The notes beneath the pieces were generated by a model. The model did no database searches. It had not been told where the DNA came from and saw only the letters and a list, made by a program, of their open reading frames with translations. Shown piece after piece: positions 19,194 to 31,637 of a DNA stretch of 37,838 bases. Within the stretch, counting starts at the first letter, position 1, and each line of letters starts with the position of its first letter. The DNA is from Stagonosporopsis chrysanthemi. Its lineage: Eukaryota > Ascomycota > Dothideomycetes > Pleosporales > Didymellaceae. Made by a program: the position numbers and the translations under genes. The stretch covers positions 1-37,838 of the forward strand of contig JAFISE010000242.1 in assembly GCA_022560025.1 (NCBI GenBank), given 5' to 3'.

Positions 19194-20968
19194 ATGCTCG
19201 ACAACGCTTCGCCCGCTGGCATACGGGTGAACACAATTGTTCTGGCATTCACTCTCGTTGCGGGAACCATTGTCTTCCTCCGACTGTTCACAAGGTTGGT
19301 GTTGACAAAGGGAGCCGGTTTCGAAGATGTCCTCATTGCTCTTGCCATGGTATGTTGCATGCTCTAAGGCTCTCATAAACGACACTGACCACCAAAGGTT
19401 CTGTCGATAGGTCTTGCTGTGATCACTTCAGAGGAGGTCATGCATGGCCTCGGCAAGCATGTGTATGACCTCTCTGCAGGCGACGTTACCATCGCCCTGA
19501 AGGTAAGCACATATCAAACCCGAGCTCGCCTCAAAAAACGGACCACCCGCAACAGCGCTGACCCACATGCAGATGTTCTGGTCCAGCCTCTGGGTGTACA
19601 ACCTCGCGCTTACCACGACTAAACTCTCGATACTTGTTCAATACATCCGCATCTTCCCAACACGCCACTTTCGCTGCGTATGCTATGCTATGCTGTGCTT
19701 AGTCATTGCATGTGGCTTATGGGGTGTCTTTGGAAATGTCTTTCTATGCTTTCCTGTCAACTTCTTCTGGGACCAGTCTGTAAGAGACGGGCGCTGTATG
19801 AATGACTATATCGTTTGGTTCACTACAGCAGGATTGAATATTGCACAAGACGTGATCATTCTGTTTCTGCCCCTTCGAGTCATTCGAAGTCTCCAGATCA
19901 GCAGAAGCCAGAAAAAGGGATTGATCACAATGCTCGCTCTTGGTGCAAGGTACGTTCAGTCCAACCCTATTAATAGTTGTGATAGAGGCTTACAAAATGC
20001 ACAGTGTGACCGTTGTCTCAACCATCCGCCTCTACAGCCTGGACGACGTAGCCAATTCCAGGGACCAAACATTCGATAATCCTGACCAAGCCACCCTCTC
20101 CGCCGTTGAAGTCAACGTCGGCATCATCTGTGCTTGCCTGCCCGCAATGCGCCCCCTCTTTGCCGTCATGATGCCCAAATACTTCTCCTCGGCACCAGCG
20201 TACATCACATCACCCGCACCAGACCTCGAACGGCCCAAGGGCATCCGCACCGACTCCATCAGCACGCGCGTCGACACGCCCACACAGTCTCTCCGTCCAA
20301 CCTATTCACGCGCAGCCAGCAGCCAAGCCTCCCTCGACCTCCGGCCACTTACATCGGACCAGTCGAGCCAACGCTCTCACTCCCACTCGCGAAATGGCAG
20401 CACCTCACACTCGCGAAATGGCAGTATCTCACACTCTCGAAATGGCAGTATCTCACACTCGCGAAGTGGCAGTACCTCACATTCCCGCAGCGCAAGCATC
20501 GCACACTCCCGCACAGGCAGCACTCTCTCCGTCACGACCCCCACCCGTTCGGCACCCTTTCAAGGCAGGGCATTGAACCCCCTGCGCATGTCGCCCGTGA
20601 CGCCCTTCGCGCCGCCTGCATCGCTACGTCTAAGCCGGCTGACAGAAGACGACGCCGTAACGCGGCCAAGCACGGCATACAGTCGTCGGCCCAGCGAGAC
20701 GAGCATCAACCTCTCTCGACTCTCCAGCCGCCGGCCGCCTCGCACACCCGTCAGCACGAAGCCCCTCCCCATCACGCCTTTCCCCGTCGCCAGTGCCGAC
20801 TGGACGCAGCTCACTGCCATCCCGCGGCCGGGCGAGATGCTGCCGCGGCCCGAGTCGAGGGCAGAGCTGAAGCTCAAGCTGAAGAAGACGGAGGAGAAGG
20901 GGCCGGGCGAGTCGAGTGAGGCGTTGGTGCAGCCGCACACGCAGACAGATGCGCATGAGTATGCATGA
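19194..20968 (+). CDS. Seven-transmembrane fungal rhodopsin-domain protein with Ser/Arg-repeat tail
   Basis: Four exons (19194-19349, 19398-19502, 19573-19949, 20005-20968) encode 533 aa. The introns are 48, 70 and 55 nt, all GT-AG. Residues 1-~280 contain about seven hydrophobic helices. Typical stretches are VFLRLFTR, GFEDVLIALAM, WVYNLALTTTKLSILVQYIRIFP, CINPV-like CFPVNFFWDQSV, DGRCMN and VEVNVGIICACLPAMRPL, as in the large ascomycete 'rhodopsin domain' family of integral membrane proteins related to PTH11-like receptors. No retinal-binding lysine motif is recognisable, so light sensing should not be assumed. The cytoplasmic tail (~285-533) is Ser/Arg/Pro-rich and at ~338-388 carries tandem HSRNGSxS units, likely phosphorylation targets. 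The role is inferred to be surface sensing or signalling. Confidence 0.85.
20380..20530 (+). repeat. 24-bp coding tandem repeat (HSRNGS units)
   Basis: Six or so 24-base units beginning CACTCGCGAAATGGCAG encode HSRNGSxS repeats in the tail of the rhodopsin-domain protein. The first three or four are nearly identical and later ones diverge (HSRSGSTS, HSRSASIA, HSRTGSTL). Unit length is a multiple of three, so copy-number change keeps the frame. Confidence 0.85.
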
Positions 20969-21543
20969 CTGCTGAGCATCTACTCCAAGTACGGAGCCGC
21001 AAGGTCGATTAAATCGGCCAAGTCGGCGCGTAGCTCGTGCTGAGCAGAGCCTTTGAGCTGAGTACACAACCTGAGCTGAGTTTACTCCTCAGTGTCATCA
21101 TCAACATCATCGTCAACATCATCGTCATTATCATCATGGCCACCACCCCAAGGCGGAGGGAAGGAACAAGGCACACATAGACGGGAGCAAGACACGAGCA
21201 ACAACAACGATACCCTTATCTGAGGTTTGCGATGTATTTTCACTGGCGCTAGCGGTCTATTTTCTTTTTCTTTTTGCAGTTTGTTTGTACAACACGAAGC
21301 GTTCCCTTTTTTTTGGTTTGGATGCCTGCTTGGGCAGTGCTGCTCCTGAGAATGTGGTAATACCATTGGTAGTGCATATGCACAATGAACATCACGGCTG
21401 ACACATATATGAACATAATGAGTCGAAAATGGTGTGTAGAGCATGAAACGTGAAATGGAAAATGTCATTAACCGTGCTGTGCCAATATGTACACTGCATG
21501 CTCCAAACGCCAGCCCAAACGAGAACGCTGCAAGGAAGAAACT
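20969..21543. other. Convergent intergenic region with ATC/GTC microsatellite
   Basis: This lies between the 3' ends of the rhodopsin-domain gene and VTI1. At ~21094-21137 there is an impure trinucleotide run (TCATCA/TCGTCA). A minus-strand open frame here reads the repeat as Asp-rich and has no other support. Confidence 0.5.
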
Positions 21544-22407
21544 TCATCGGAACTTGCTCCAGATGACAGCAATAATAAGCAGCACCAGCACGGTGATGAT
21601 GGCGATGGTGATGATGCGGTTCGTGGCCATGCTGCGCTCGATTAGCAACCCCGCCTCAATCAGTACATTAAATAGGCATCCATCTGACACGCGCATCAGC
21701 GGCACCAGGCAGGAGCAGGGGCGTAACTCACCGTCTCGCCATTCCCCGCAGCGTCTTGATACTCCTATCAGTATAGCTCTCTGACTCGAGCAGCGTGGTC
21801 CTCGTGTGCTCAATCGTCTCGCGCTGGCGGTGCAGGTCGCTCAGCGTGCCGGCACCAATCTGCTCCGTCTCGAGTGCTATCCGCTGGCTCTCGCGCAGGC
21901 GGCCAGAACTGCGGTTCAGGCGGTCGGTGCCAGAGAGGAGTTGCTGGCGCTGTTCGAGCTGGGCATCACCACCATGCTCCGGGTCGTCTGTGTAGCGGCT
22001 GCCGAACAGCTTGGCCTTGTCGTTGGTGTACGTCTGCAGCTTGCGCTTTGCGGCATCGAGGTCGGATTCAAAATTGCGGAACTTGGCGTTATATTTGCTC
22101 TTGAGGTTTACGGGGATGTTGGACTTCTCGAGGCGCATCTGGCCGATCTGCGGTATGGCGGGTTAGTCGTGGTTTGGCTCGAGGCGTGGTGCTGCTGGGG
22201 CCGCCACCGCGCATAGTGCTCTCGTACCAGCTCGTCGGCCTCTTCCAGCGCGCGCTCTGCTCTGCTGATTGCGGCTTTGCGCGGCTCGCCGGTCGTCTCT
22301 TTGATCTGCTCGATTTGCTGCGACAAGTCGGCCTGCACGAGCTTCAGCTCCGCTTCGTAGCCGCCAAAGCGCTCAGTGCCGGCATCTGCGTCGATGAGGT
22401 TGGACAT
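21544..22407 (-). CDS. VTI1: Vesicle SNARE Vti1
   Basis: Three exons (22407-22228, 22147-21732, 21631-21544) encode 227 aa. The introns are 80 and 100 nt, both with CTAAC/CTAAT branch sites. The N-terminal Habc-type region includes MSNLIDADAGTERFGGYE and a three-helix pattern to ~residue 105. The Qb SNARE motif (~135-195) has Gln168 in DLHRQRETIEHTR as the ionic zero-layer residue. The last exon encodes MATNRIITIAIITVLVLLII, the C-terminal transmembrane anchor, followed by a short lumenal SKFR. Length and architecture match Vti1, which acts in Golgi-to-endosome, vacuolar and intra-Golgi fusion. The last splice falls just before the anchor (MARR|MATN), as expected for the family. Confidence 0.95.
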
Positions 22408-23218
22408 GGTCGCGGTGGCGGGGGTAATATTGCAATCGTATGGGTGCTGTGTCGAAGGCTCGAATTGGAGGGTATGGGAGATACTGCCGTGTTGACGTCG
22501 CTGTTGACCGAGGGCTAGCTCGCAGCGTCGAAGCGCATTACGCACCGCCAAGGCAAGGGTGTCCCTGTCCGCATCACGTGGGGCATCTACACATTACACT
22601 ATCACTATCTCGCAAGCTGCACTATCCCTAAACATTGCTGCCTTGTCCATAACACACTCAGTATTTCAAGCCACGTGGGCATCTGCTCGTTGGGGGCTGC
22701 TGTCTTCGGACAAATTGCTGTCAGCCTCTCAACTCCTTTCCGTCATTCGAGACTTGGACCATGACATGCTGTTTCACAATTACCGTCCGCAAATAGCATC
22801 AGTCTTGTGTGTCTCGTTGAGCCTTCGCTGGCATAGACTCTCGACCTTGGTAGCTCAGTCGTACCTGATCGGCAAACTGCACCCTGGCGTGCAATCACAT
22901 GAGGGCTTAGACATGACGCATACGCAGCAGTTGCCTCCACAAGGCGCATACAGGATGAACGTTTGGTGTTTCGTAACAGCAGAACAGAGGACCGTCTCGA
23001 AAGTGCACTTTACCAATACTGCCAAACGCGTTGATTTCGGCCTTGTACTAGCTGAAACTGAATTCGCTTGCGAGTCAATGACATCAACACTTCCATTCTT
23101 CGCAGGAATGTGTCTTCCTTCTGTATTGCTGGCTTTCTGCCATTTTCCCGGACGCAAACTTTAGTGTGTTTGTATAGTCGCCACCCAGGGCTTGATCGAC
23201 TTTGTTTTTGCAGAAGAG
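22408..23218. other. Divergent intergenic region, no gene seen
   Basis: About 810 bp between the starts of VTI1 (-) and the FAD enzyme gene (+), so it should hold both promoters. A long plus-strand frame (22559-23164) has no ATG at its start and no family-like motif, and I do not call it. Confidence 0.4.
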
Positions 23219-24768
23219 ATGGACAGAAAACGTATAGCGATTGTGGGCAGCGGCGTCTCCGGCATCAGCGCTCTATGGACGCTCCGCAACGCAGGACACG
23301 ATGTCCACCTTATTGAGGCAGCAGATCGGTTGGGTGGCCACACCAACACTGTGAGTTGGAAACACAATGGGCTTGAGACACCCGTCGATACCGGCTTCAT
23401 CGTCCTCAACACTGCGACATACCGTACGTTCGTCAAGTCTGCTGCCGACGAGTGATTACTAAAATTTTCGCAGCCAACTTCATCAAATTCTTAGAGGCTA
23501 TCAATGTCAAGATAGATCCATCAGAGATGACGTTTGGTGTCTCACGAGACGCTGGTGCATTCGAATGGTCTGGTACCTCATTGGGCTCGCTCTTCGCCCA
23601 AACCTCCAACATCCTCAAGCCCTCTTTCTGGCGCATGATCTTTGACATCATCCGATTCAACCAATTCGCTCTCGATCTGTTGTCAATACCCACAGGATCA
23701 GCTGCAGCAGCCAAAGCAAACCAGGAAAGCATCGGCCAATACCTGGAGAGGAATGGCTACTCGGACGCCTTCCGAGATGACTACCTCATCCCCATGACTG
23801 CATCCGTCTGGAGCACTGGAGCTGACAAGTGCTCGTTGGAGTTCCCAGCCCTTACTCTTGTAAGGTTCATGTGGAACCATCACCTGCTGACCACAGTGAG
23901 TGTGCGACCGCCATGGTTGACTGTGCATCGAGGCGCAAAGAACTACATTGATGCTGTTATGCAAGAGTGCAAAGACGTGCACCTGCACCTCAGCACAGCA
24001 GTAACGTCACTTCAACGCAAAGACGGACGTGTTCGACTGACCCTCGATAACAAAGGCACACACACAGAAGATACATTCGACTCAGTGATCCTCGCGTGCC
24101 ACGGCGACCAGGCGCGAGCAATCCTCGGCTCATCTGCTACGCTTGAAGAAAGTGACATCCTGAACGCCTTCGAAACAACGCCCAACACCGCTTACTTACA
24201 TTCTGACCTCAGCTTGATGCCCAAACGCCGCGCCGCGTGGTCAGCATGGAATTATCTCACCACTTCCTCTCCCTCACCCTCAGCCACAAACCCCTCAGGA
24301 TCTCTCCAGACAGTCAGCCTGACATACAACATGAACATCCTGCAGCACATCCCTGTTGACAAATTTGACAACGTACTTGTTACGTTGAATCCTGAGACGC
24401 GTCCGGACCCGGCCTTAACGCAGGCACAGTTCGAGTACGCCCATCCACTCTACAACGCCAAGATGGTCGCGGCGCAAGAGGAGCTGCACCGCATTCAAGG
24501 CAAGAGCGGGGTGTGGTATGCAGGCGCATGGACAGGATATGGGTTCCACGAGGATGGATTCAGCAGCGGTATGAGAGTAGGGTTGCGATTAGGAGGCAGT
24601 GTACCATGGGAAGCGCAAGACGCAAAATTCAGCCGTGGGCTGAAGCCAACGCTGGACTGGAAAGACTGGCTAGTGCGGACGGTCGTCGTTGCCGTACAAA
24701 TATGGATCACAATTTTGGAAACCGCAACCGGCGTGCAGCGACAGAGCAACAAATCCAAAACCTTATAG
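23219..24768 (+). CDS. FAD-dependent amine-oxidase-fold oxidoreductase
   Basis: Two exons (23219-23423, 23474-24768) encode 499 aa. The 50-nt intron 23424-23473 (GTACGT...CAG) joins LNTATY to PNFIKFLEAI in phase 1. The N-terminus has the dinucleotide-binding motif IAIVGSGVSGISALWTLRNAG with the ribose-binding Glu in LIEAADRLGGHTNT. The C-terminal FAD segment GVWYAGAWTGYGFHEDGFSSG closes the site. It resembles the predicted NAD/FAD-binding proteins (COG2907 type) that in bacteria neighbour cyclopropane-fatty-acid synthase, and in fungi often occur alone. The reaction is unknown; a fatty-acyl or desaturase-like oxidation is a possibility from that context. No signal peptide is visible. A hydrophobic stretch (~470-485) may touch membrane. 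It ends 43 bp from the convergent GST gene. Confidence 0.88.
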
Positions 24769-24811
24769 ATTCAATACCACACCACCTGAAATGCGTCCAC
24801 TCCACTCGCTC

Positions 24812-25477
24812 CTAGAAATAATCTCCCAACGCCTTCCTAACTCCTTCTCTCTTCCCCATCTTCTCCAACCATCCCTTCACTTCCGTGTACTGACTGACAT
24901 CCACCTTCCCCTCCAGCGCCTTTGCCACAAGGACCTGCCAGCTCACAAACGCCAAATCGGCATACGAGCACTTCCCGCCCACCAACCACGGCCCATCCTC
25001 ACCCTTGGGCTGGCTCTTCAAATGCCCTTCCAGCACCCCTGTCACCCGCTCAATCTCACGGTAGTACCGCTCTTGCGCACTGGGCAGCTGCTCCGCATGG
25101 AACTTGGTGAACCATATCGCCTGCCCGTAGTACGGGCCCTGGCCTGTGGTCTGGAAGAAAAGCCACTGGCGGGCGAGCTCGGCGTCGTTGGAGCCCGGGG
25201 CGAAACTCAGCTTCCGGTCTGTGTCGTAGCGTTCGATTAGGTACAACATAATGGCGCCGGACTCCCAGAGCGTGAGGGAGGTGTTGGGGTCGTAGATCGC
25301 GGGCATGCGGCCATTGGGGTTGATGGCCAAGAATGAGGGCTGTTTCAGCTCCGAGAAGGGGATGTCCGAGACGGTGTACGGAATCTGCAGTTCTTCACAG
25401 AGGAGGAGTATTTTGGGCGGGTTGGGGCCGCCTTTACCGTGAATGGTAATGGGTTGGAGGGTGGAGTTAGAGGACAT
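24812..25477 (-). CDS. Glutathione S-transferase, Ure2/theta-like
   Basis: A single exon encodes 221 aa, the normal GST length. The thioredoxin-fold domain (~8-90) shows GPNPPKILLLCEELQIPYTV, the cis-Pro segment NPNGRMPAIYD and the glutathione gamma-Glu-binding ESGAIMLYLIERYD. The all-helical domain (~100-221) contains QGPYYGQAIWFTKFH, the helix-capping YADLAFVSWQ and a C-terminal lid. The pattern is that of fungal Ure2-like GSTs, which conjugate glutathione to electrophiles or reduce peroxides. There is no prion-like N-terminal extension as in yeast Ure2. It is convergent with the FAD enzyme, and TATATATA occurs near 25573 in its promoter. Confidence 0.93.
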   Translation of the reverse strand: MSSNSTLQPITIHGKGGPNPPKILLLCEELQIPYTVSDIPFSELKQPSFLAINPNGRMPAIYDPNTSLTLWESGAIMLYLIERYDTDRKLSFAPGSNDAELARQWLFFQTTGQGPYYGQAIWFTKFHAEQLPSAQERYYREIERVTGVLEGHLKSQPKGEDGPWLVGGKCSYADLAFVSWQVLVAKALEGKVDVSQYTEVKGWLEKMGKREGVRKALGDYF

Positions 25478-28400
25478 GATGGTTGTTGTAGACTGATTGG
25501 CTAGCTGGGGGGGACGGATGTGATGATTTGGGGGTTGCTCTTGTTGGGCTACTCACATCCACGGTACCTAAGTGTATATATACATCTTCCGCAACTAGGT
25601 TCCCCTCAGTTGTATCGTTTTACTCACCTAGCTTTCTGACGTCGCATCTCCCCCCGCCTTACCAATCAACCGCTGCACGGACCGTAGTGTACATCGCCTA
25701 AGCCTCCTGTCGTATCGCTCAACCAATCACATCCGCCCAAGCTATACACATGTCCCACAGCACTGCTGCATGTTCATCTTCGTGGGTTGTTAGTGTTCAC
25801 CGGTATGGAAGGACGATTACAAAGCCGCTTGCTCTTCGCGGCCGGGTCGGGATTTGTGTGCGCCGGCCGTATTGGGCCGAGTATTGTCCGCCTTCGTACC
25901 AGTGTCTCTCTTGCACTCATGTACATGCACCGATCATCAGAGTCATTACCCAACTTGACCTGTTTAAACCGACGACGGCGATGAGTGATTATTGTCGGAG
26001 TCCTGGACGCAGCATTTTCGCGGCCGCCAGGTGTGTGTCGAGACGCACACATTTCCAGACTTCCCCGTTCCCGTATGCTCTTCCGCGCTGTCAGATGACT
26101 TGTCCCACCCCTTCTTGAGCTTCGCTGCGTCCAATCTATTCCCTTCGTTGCATGTTACGATGCAGTCCTGAGTTATAACAGACCGGTGTGCTGAATTGAA
26201 AAGGACAGTCGAGTAGCGTAGCTCATTCGTGTGAAGAGCTTAGACGCGCATGAGGTTGTGAGATCAGGGCGAAATTCTTGTTTGGTTAATGTCTATGCAT
26301 AGTGAGTGCATAGGGTGCAGCGGGAGCTCGTTGCGTGCGATATCGCTATTCATGTTCTTGGGGGGCTTGTGTAGGCTGACCAATTGTATAGATGAAGTAA
26401 GAGGGTATGGGAGAGTGATGTAGGGTGGTGAGGTGGGTCTCAGGTTGGAATAGCAGAGAATGGTGATCGGGTAGAGGAGCAGTATGAGGAAGAAGATGGT
26501 GGAACGAGATCGGATCCTTACGACGACAACGGCGTCTGCAATGCTAAATCTTGTCGAACGGACAACTGTGCTCATACACTCGCCTTCTTACAACGAACAA
26601 GAGGTTTTGTTCGATCTAATACAATGATATGGGGTCCGTCCGCGGTCTGTCACGGTCGAGTGTGCGGCAGAGATGTCTTTCTCAAGCAAAGCCATGCTTG
26701 CCTAACCTCTTGTATTCATTAGCAAGTAGCCACCATATGCGTTATGAGGAGCCAGAGAAGAATTGCACCGCCCATGATCAGATTTGTAGACAGCTTGTGT
26801 GTCTACTAGATTATGTTCTTGCACGCTGAGAGATGAGCTTCCGGTATCATTGTGGCATTCGATATAGAGAAGAGGGTTACCTGAATTTTCAGGCTTTGGG
26901 AGCGATGTAAACCGAAACTGGACAGTTGTTGAGTCTAGGGTTGGATAACGAAGACAAAGCTATCGAGTGAGACGGACAGCTCACATCCGACGAAATGTGG
27001 TCCCAGAACAATCATCCTCAGCCACTAATTCCAAACAAGCCAGATCGAGTGTCGTTTTATCAGCTTGCTGATAAGCTTGTCGAAGAGAATGTTAGGACTA
27101 CCCAATAGAAGCAGTTCTTAAATTTCCATTGTCAGTACTGACAAGTTGATATTAAACAAACGGCCTTTCGACCTTTTCGGTGAACACTTATCTGTCACAG
27201 ATCCAAAATATGCTCGAAAACGTCAGGTTTGATAAAACAACCCATTAATCAATCTGAACCTGTACATCACAAACCCCAAACTTGTACCGAATTATAACAA
27301 TCTGAGTTCTCTGCACAAATCGAATCAAGCCAGGTGTGATTTCAAGACCGGATTTGCAAGTCTCCTTCTCCATTGCAAAATCCAATTTAGCCCGACATGT
27401 GACCACCGGAAGAAGTAACACGCTAATTCTTAGGTCAGCGGGGAACCATGTCCATTGCCCAGTGCCCCACCTTCAGTATCAATGTGCACATCATCGCTTG
27501 CGGTGTTGAGGTGTTGAGGTGCAACAAAGGACCCGTTCCCAGTCTTGCAATTGGCGCTATACTCGAGGTGCAGTAAACGGTGAGAGTAGATCCAAGAACC
27601 ATACTACGATGATATCTGACACAGCCAACCCAAATAAGCGCTTCTCACAGTAAACAAATGTTTGGTACTGAACGGCTCTTCAGCAACGGGTTTTAGTCGT
27701 GTCAGTCACGGCCTTGCGGACAAGTGGTCCGCCTTAGTAACTTGCTATATTCCGTCCGTTGAGCGACGTCTGTAGCGCGCGGGAGATCTTCGTGTGAATA
27801 TGTCTTACTGTCTTGCAACGTCTGTCAATGGTCATACAACAGCAGGGCACGAGCCGTCTGCTGTGCTGATAGTGAGCCATGATACCCGGTCCTCGTTCTT
27901 GCATTGTTCGGGATGAAACTTCGTCACTGAAGGCTTTGCACCACAAATTTCGTAGCGTGATGTTGTCGCGCGGCTCAAAATACATGCCTCAGTTCGCAGG
28001 TATGCATAAATGAGCTGATACTTGCGGCGCTGATATAGCTGCGATCGATACGGTTACCCAAATAGGTGAGCGAGAAAAGATGCTGGCTGATATGCTTCCC
28101 GCAGTACTATGCTTCTGTTGATATGTTGATGTTCGAAGCAACAATCTGTAGTTGATCGGTGAGCTTAGGCGGTGGCAAGGCATGCACGAGGCTCCATTGG
28201 TGCAAAACGCCATGATGCATCGACCTAAATGCTGCAGCTGTAGGATTAAGGTTTCGCACATTACAGCATCTCCGATGCCTCAGACTTGGCCTCGATGCAT
28301 CTGTAGCCTCAACCAATGCTTTTTCCCGAGCGCGGAGGATTAAAAGACCCCAACGTCAAACTCGTCGAATGATAGGTCTTGAAAGGTTGTTGGATCCTAG

Positions 28401-31400
28401 AGTTCAAAATGTCTAGTGCCCTGTACTCTGATTGTTCAAACCTTATGTAGCAAGATGCCGCGATCTCACCTTGCATGAACCCCGGTTACGTTTACAAGCA
28501 TCCTGCCGCTCCTGCACGCATGGCGCCAGTGATGCTACAGACTAATGTCCCGAGGAGTGTGCCAAGAGCCAAAAAGTTGAGTGGGATAAGTTCGCTACGC
28601 TCTGGGTATCCCACGAGTCACTGTGCTGGTTCCGTATGCCTCGATGAGAAGAGAACATGAGACTAGTCTCCGGTAGGGACCAGGCCATTTTGACACATCG
28701 GGACGCTGCACCGCTGGGACCAAGGGAATGCATGTTGTCTCGAACCACAGTCACCTCCATGACTGTATGCACATCCTCAAGATCTCAACTCGGGCTCGCC
28801 GCGAAGACTGACAGTGGCTCTCGCTCGGCCTGTGCACTCGTAGTAGATGGGCGCACATGCGTGTCGATTACAACATAGTTACTCAGCGTCACCTCCGATC
28901 GCAATATCATCATGGCGCAATCTTTGACTATCAGCACAATGTGTGGTTCATGCAACCAGTCAGTGGCAGACGTTCGTGACAGGCGGGTCAGTCTGCGACG
29001 TTAGTAGCGGCTTGCAGAGAGGTCAGACTCCTGAGTATGTAGGCCCCTGATCGGTCAGGTACCGTTCGGAGCCTTGGTCTGCTGCAAGACTTTAGCATTG
29101 CTGACTTTCGTACTTCTCTGCGGATCTGTAATTTGCATTGCTGACGAGAAGTAAGATGATACAATGGATTGATACTCATCAGCACTACTACTCATCGCAG
29201 AATTGACTTACAACAGCGACATTTCGGCCACATTTGCTCTACGTGCGGGCCCTAACTCAGAAGAGAGAAATCAATTGATGCCTGCTTCGCCGTGACGCGG
29301 CCTGTAGCAGAGCTGTTATCGGCAGGGTCTGACATTATCGTTACGAACAATAGAGAGCTACAGTTTATCATCATAACTGTCACGTAGATCCATGTATTAT
29401 CGTCAACGTCCGCCCCTAGCCGCAGGATCCTGAGATGCTGGCCGCTGAATCCTGAAGTTGCAGTTCCTATTTCCAGATGCCCGGCACATCGAGATAGCGA
29501 AGTTACGCTCAGGGCTCGTGGGCCGCGATCGAGATCCCTGCATCCCGGAAGCGATTGGCTCGGTGAATTTATCCGTTTCGACTGAGAAGGACAACGGTTT
29601 ACTAGACTGACATCGAGGCCGCTCGAGTCGAGGATCTCCACGAGAATGCAACTGCACACAAGAGTATGCTAAGAAATGGAGTGTGGCCGGACAGGTCAGG
29701 GAAGTCGTTGTGCACTGCGACGTATAGAGATAATAGGGGCTTGGGTAGTGATTGGGCAAGGACTATTTACCCGAGCGTGAACTCTCAGCAGGGCAGCAAG
29801 GTATGTATGTACACAGGATGCCAGAGCACCTTCGATCGATGACATGAACCCTGCATTAAGCATAACAATCCACAGTGCGGGGCGAGAGCTATCTCTTCGA
29901 ACTATCTCCAGCCCTAGAAGAGAGTTTCCGAATTATTATGCTGGTTTTGAACATGCGCTTCAGAGCGGCGCTTGTGTCGCTCTAGGCTTCGTGTTGCTGA
30001 ATTTGGCGCACCTTACATCCGCCATCCGCCACGGGTGGAACACCGGACAGCAGAACGGCTCGGCAGTTTAAAGTGTGCGATGGGACTCATAAGCCACAGC
30101 AAGAGGACCTACCTACCAATCAAGTACGATGGACATGGGGGGGGAGACTTTTCCGAACGCACCGCGGTGCGTGGCACAAAGTGAGCCTCTAGACAGCGAC
30201 ACACTAGGTCGCAAGTACTACTTGACCCCTCTTCATCAATGGCTTCACGATTGCGATCTCTTACGACAAGCGAAGCAGCGGCGGCCCGGCAGCGAAGGCG
30301 ATGTCCCCTTTTTTATAGGATGAGGGACGGCAGATCACCAGTCCAGTCGTGCATTGATGACCGGATTTGAGGCTACCGTCTTGGTCTTGTGCCGATAGAG
30401 GGCATAGTCTCACCTGCCCATTCCGTCGTTTGTGTTATGCACGTCATGCCCAGGACGAACTCAGGCCATTTTGGTTGCCAACAATATTGGATCCTTCGAA
30501 AGCTATCAGACTGTCCATGATTGACCATGCAAGGGTAATAGTGTCAGGTACTGTTAAACCGTGTTGCCGGTAGCTGCTTACCGAGAGAGGTCTACCGCCG
30601 TCCATCGTCGATGAACCGTCGACCATCGACTTTGTCAATTGCCACAGACGCAGCTACGCACTGAGATTGAGGGAGGCCAACTGAACGGACCACCGAATGT
30701 CTGGCCAATACGACCGCCATACAGGCCACTGCAGAACCATCGACGTCCTTACGTAGTGCTTGTGTCACCGTTGTTGACTGGATTAGTGACGGAAGATGAC
30801 TTCTTATAGCGTTCGTCGGCACAAAATGGAGAAATGCGAGGCTCCAATACCTTGCTGCGGCTGATCGCGAGGCGACCACCCAGTAAGGTTTCGCAGCAGC
30901 CTTAGGGACGGCTCGCACGCTGTGAAACTGTGGGATTTGACAGGCAGTGATGGTTAACATTGTTCGTAGAAACGCTGCTTTGTATAAGTGCTTTCCTCTA
31001 AATCTTTTCGCAGGGAAGTATTTTCGGTGGTCACACATACATCATTACCACGTCGAGCCTCAGAAGGAATGGGGCATATCTCCGGAATCGCACTTGTTGA
31101 TGTGACCCTCAGTCGGAATGAGAGCGACTCGAAAACACCAAATTTGATCTGGAGACGCGGATGGTAACGAACCATGATTCTAGCACTATGGCCTTGAAAG
31201 GCATGTGGGCCACATGCAGAGTCTGTTCCAAAAGCAGATGAAAACGGGTGGTCCCTAGAGCGTGCCGTTGAGCGTTGATTGGCTCGGCGACTTGTTTCCG
31301 GGGTAATAGGTGGTTACTGCAAGATTATCTCAGCACATGGCGAGAACTAAGCATGTATTTAGGGAAGAGCCGTGGCGGTCCTAAACTACCTTTCGAATCG

Positions 31401-31637
31401 CGAGGCGCGCTGGTCATCTCTTGTCCGAACCCTCGTGGGTCTAGAGCCGCATGCATAGGCCTACCTCGTCAAAACATCAGTGGTCTAGCCGGCTCGACGC
31501 CTCCCCATTCAGCCCGTCACGCTCTCACTGCCTATATTCCGAAGCCTTAACAACTCGTGGTTGGCAACTGTCCCCCAGAGTGCCATCCCAGCCTTCCAGT
31601 CGATAGTCCTCGTGTGTATACCACACCTTCTACACCA
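25478..31637. other. About 6.2 kb without a supported gene
   Basis: Beyond the GST promoter (to ~25,700) I find no frame with family motifs or credible splice structure, no tRNA, and no transposase or reverse transcriptase remnant. The 27.0-27.7 kb part is somewhat AT-rich. A minus-strand frame at 26264-26575 has one hydrophobic segment, but its composition is not clearly protein-like. Short direct repeats (GCATTGCTGA at ~29092 and ~29136) are probably chance. The region may be decayed or regulatory. Confidence 0.4.

Noticed and set aside
21082..21468. Minus-strand frame ending in an Asp-rich tail
   Set aside because: The tail is only the ATC/GTC microsatellite read in reverse, and the rest has no support; it lies between two convergent 3' ends.
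22559..23164. 201-codon plus-strand frame between VTI1 and the FAD enzyme
   Set aside because: No ATG at its start, overlaps the expected promoters, no domain-like pattern.
26264..26575. 103-codon minus-strand frame with one hydrophobic segment
   Set aside because: The hydrophobic stretch alone is weak evidence; flanking residues look random and no splice or promoter context supports it.
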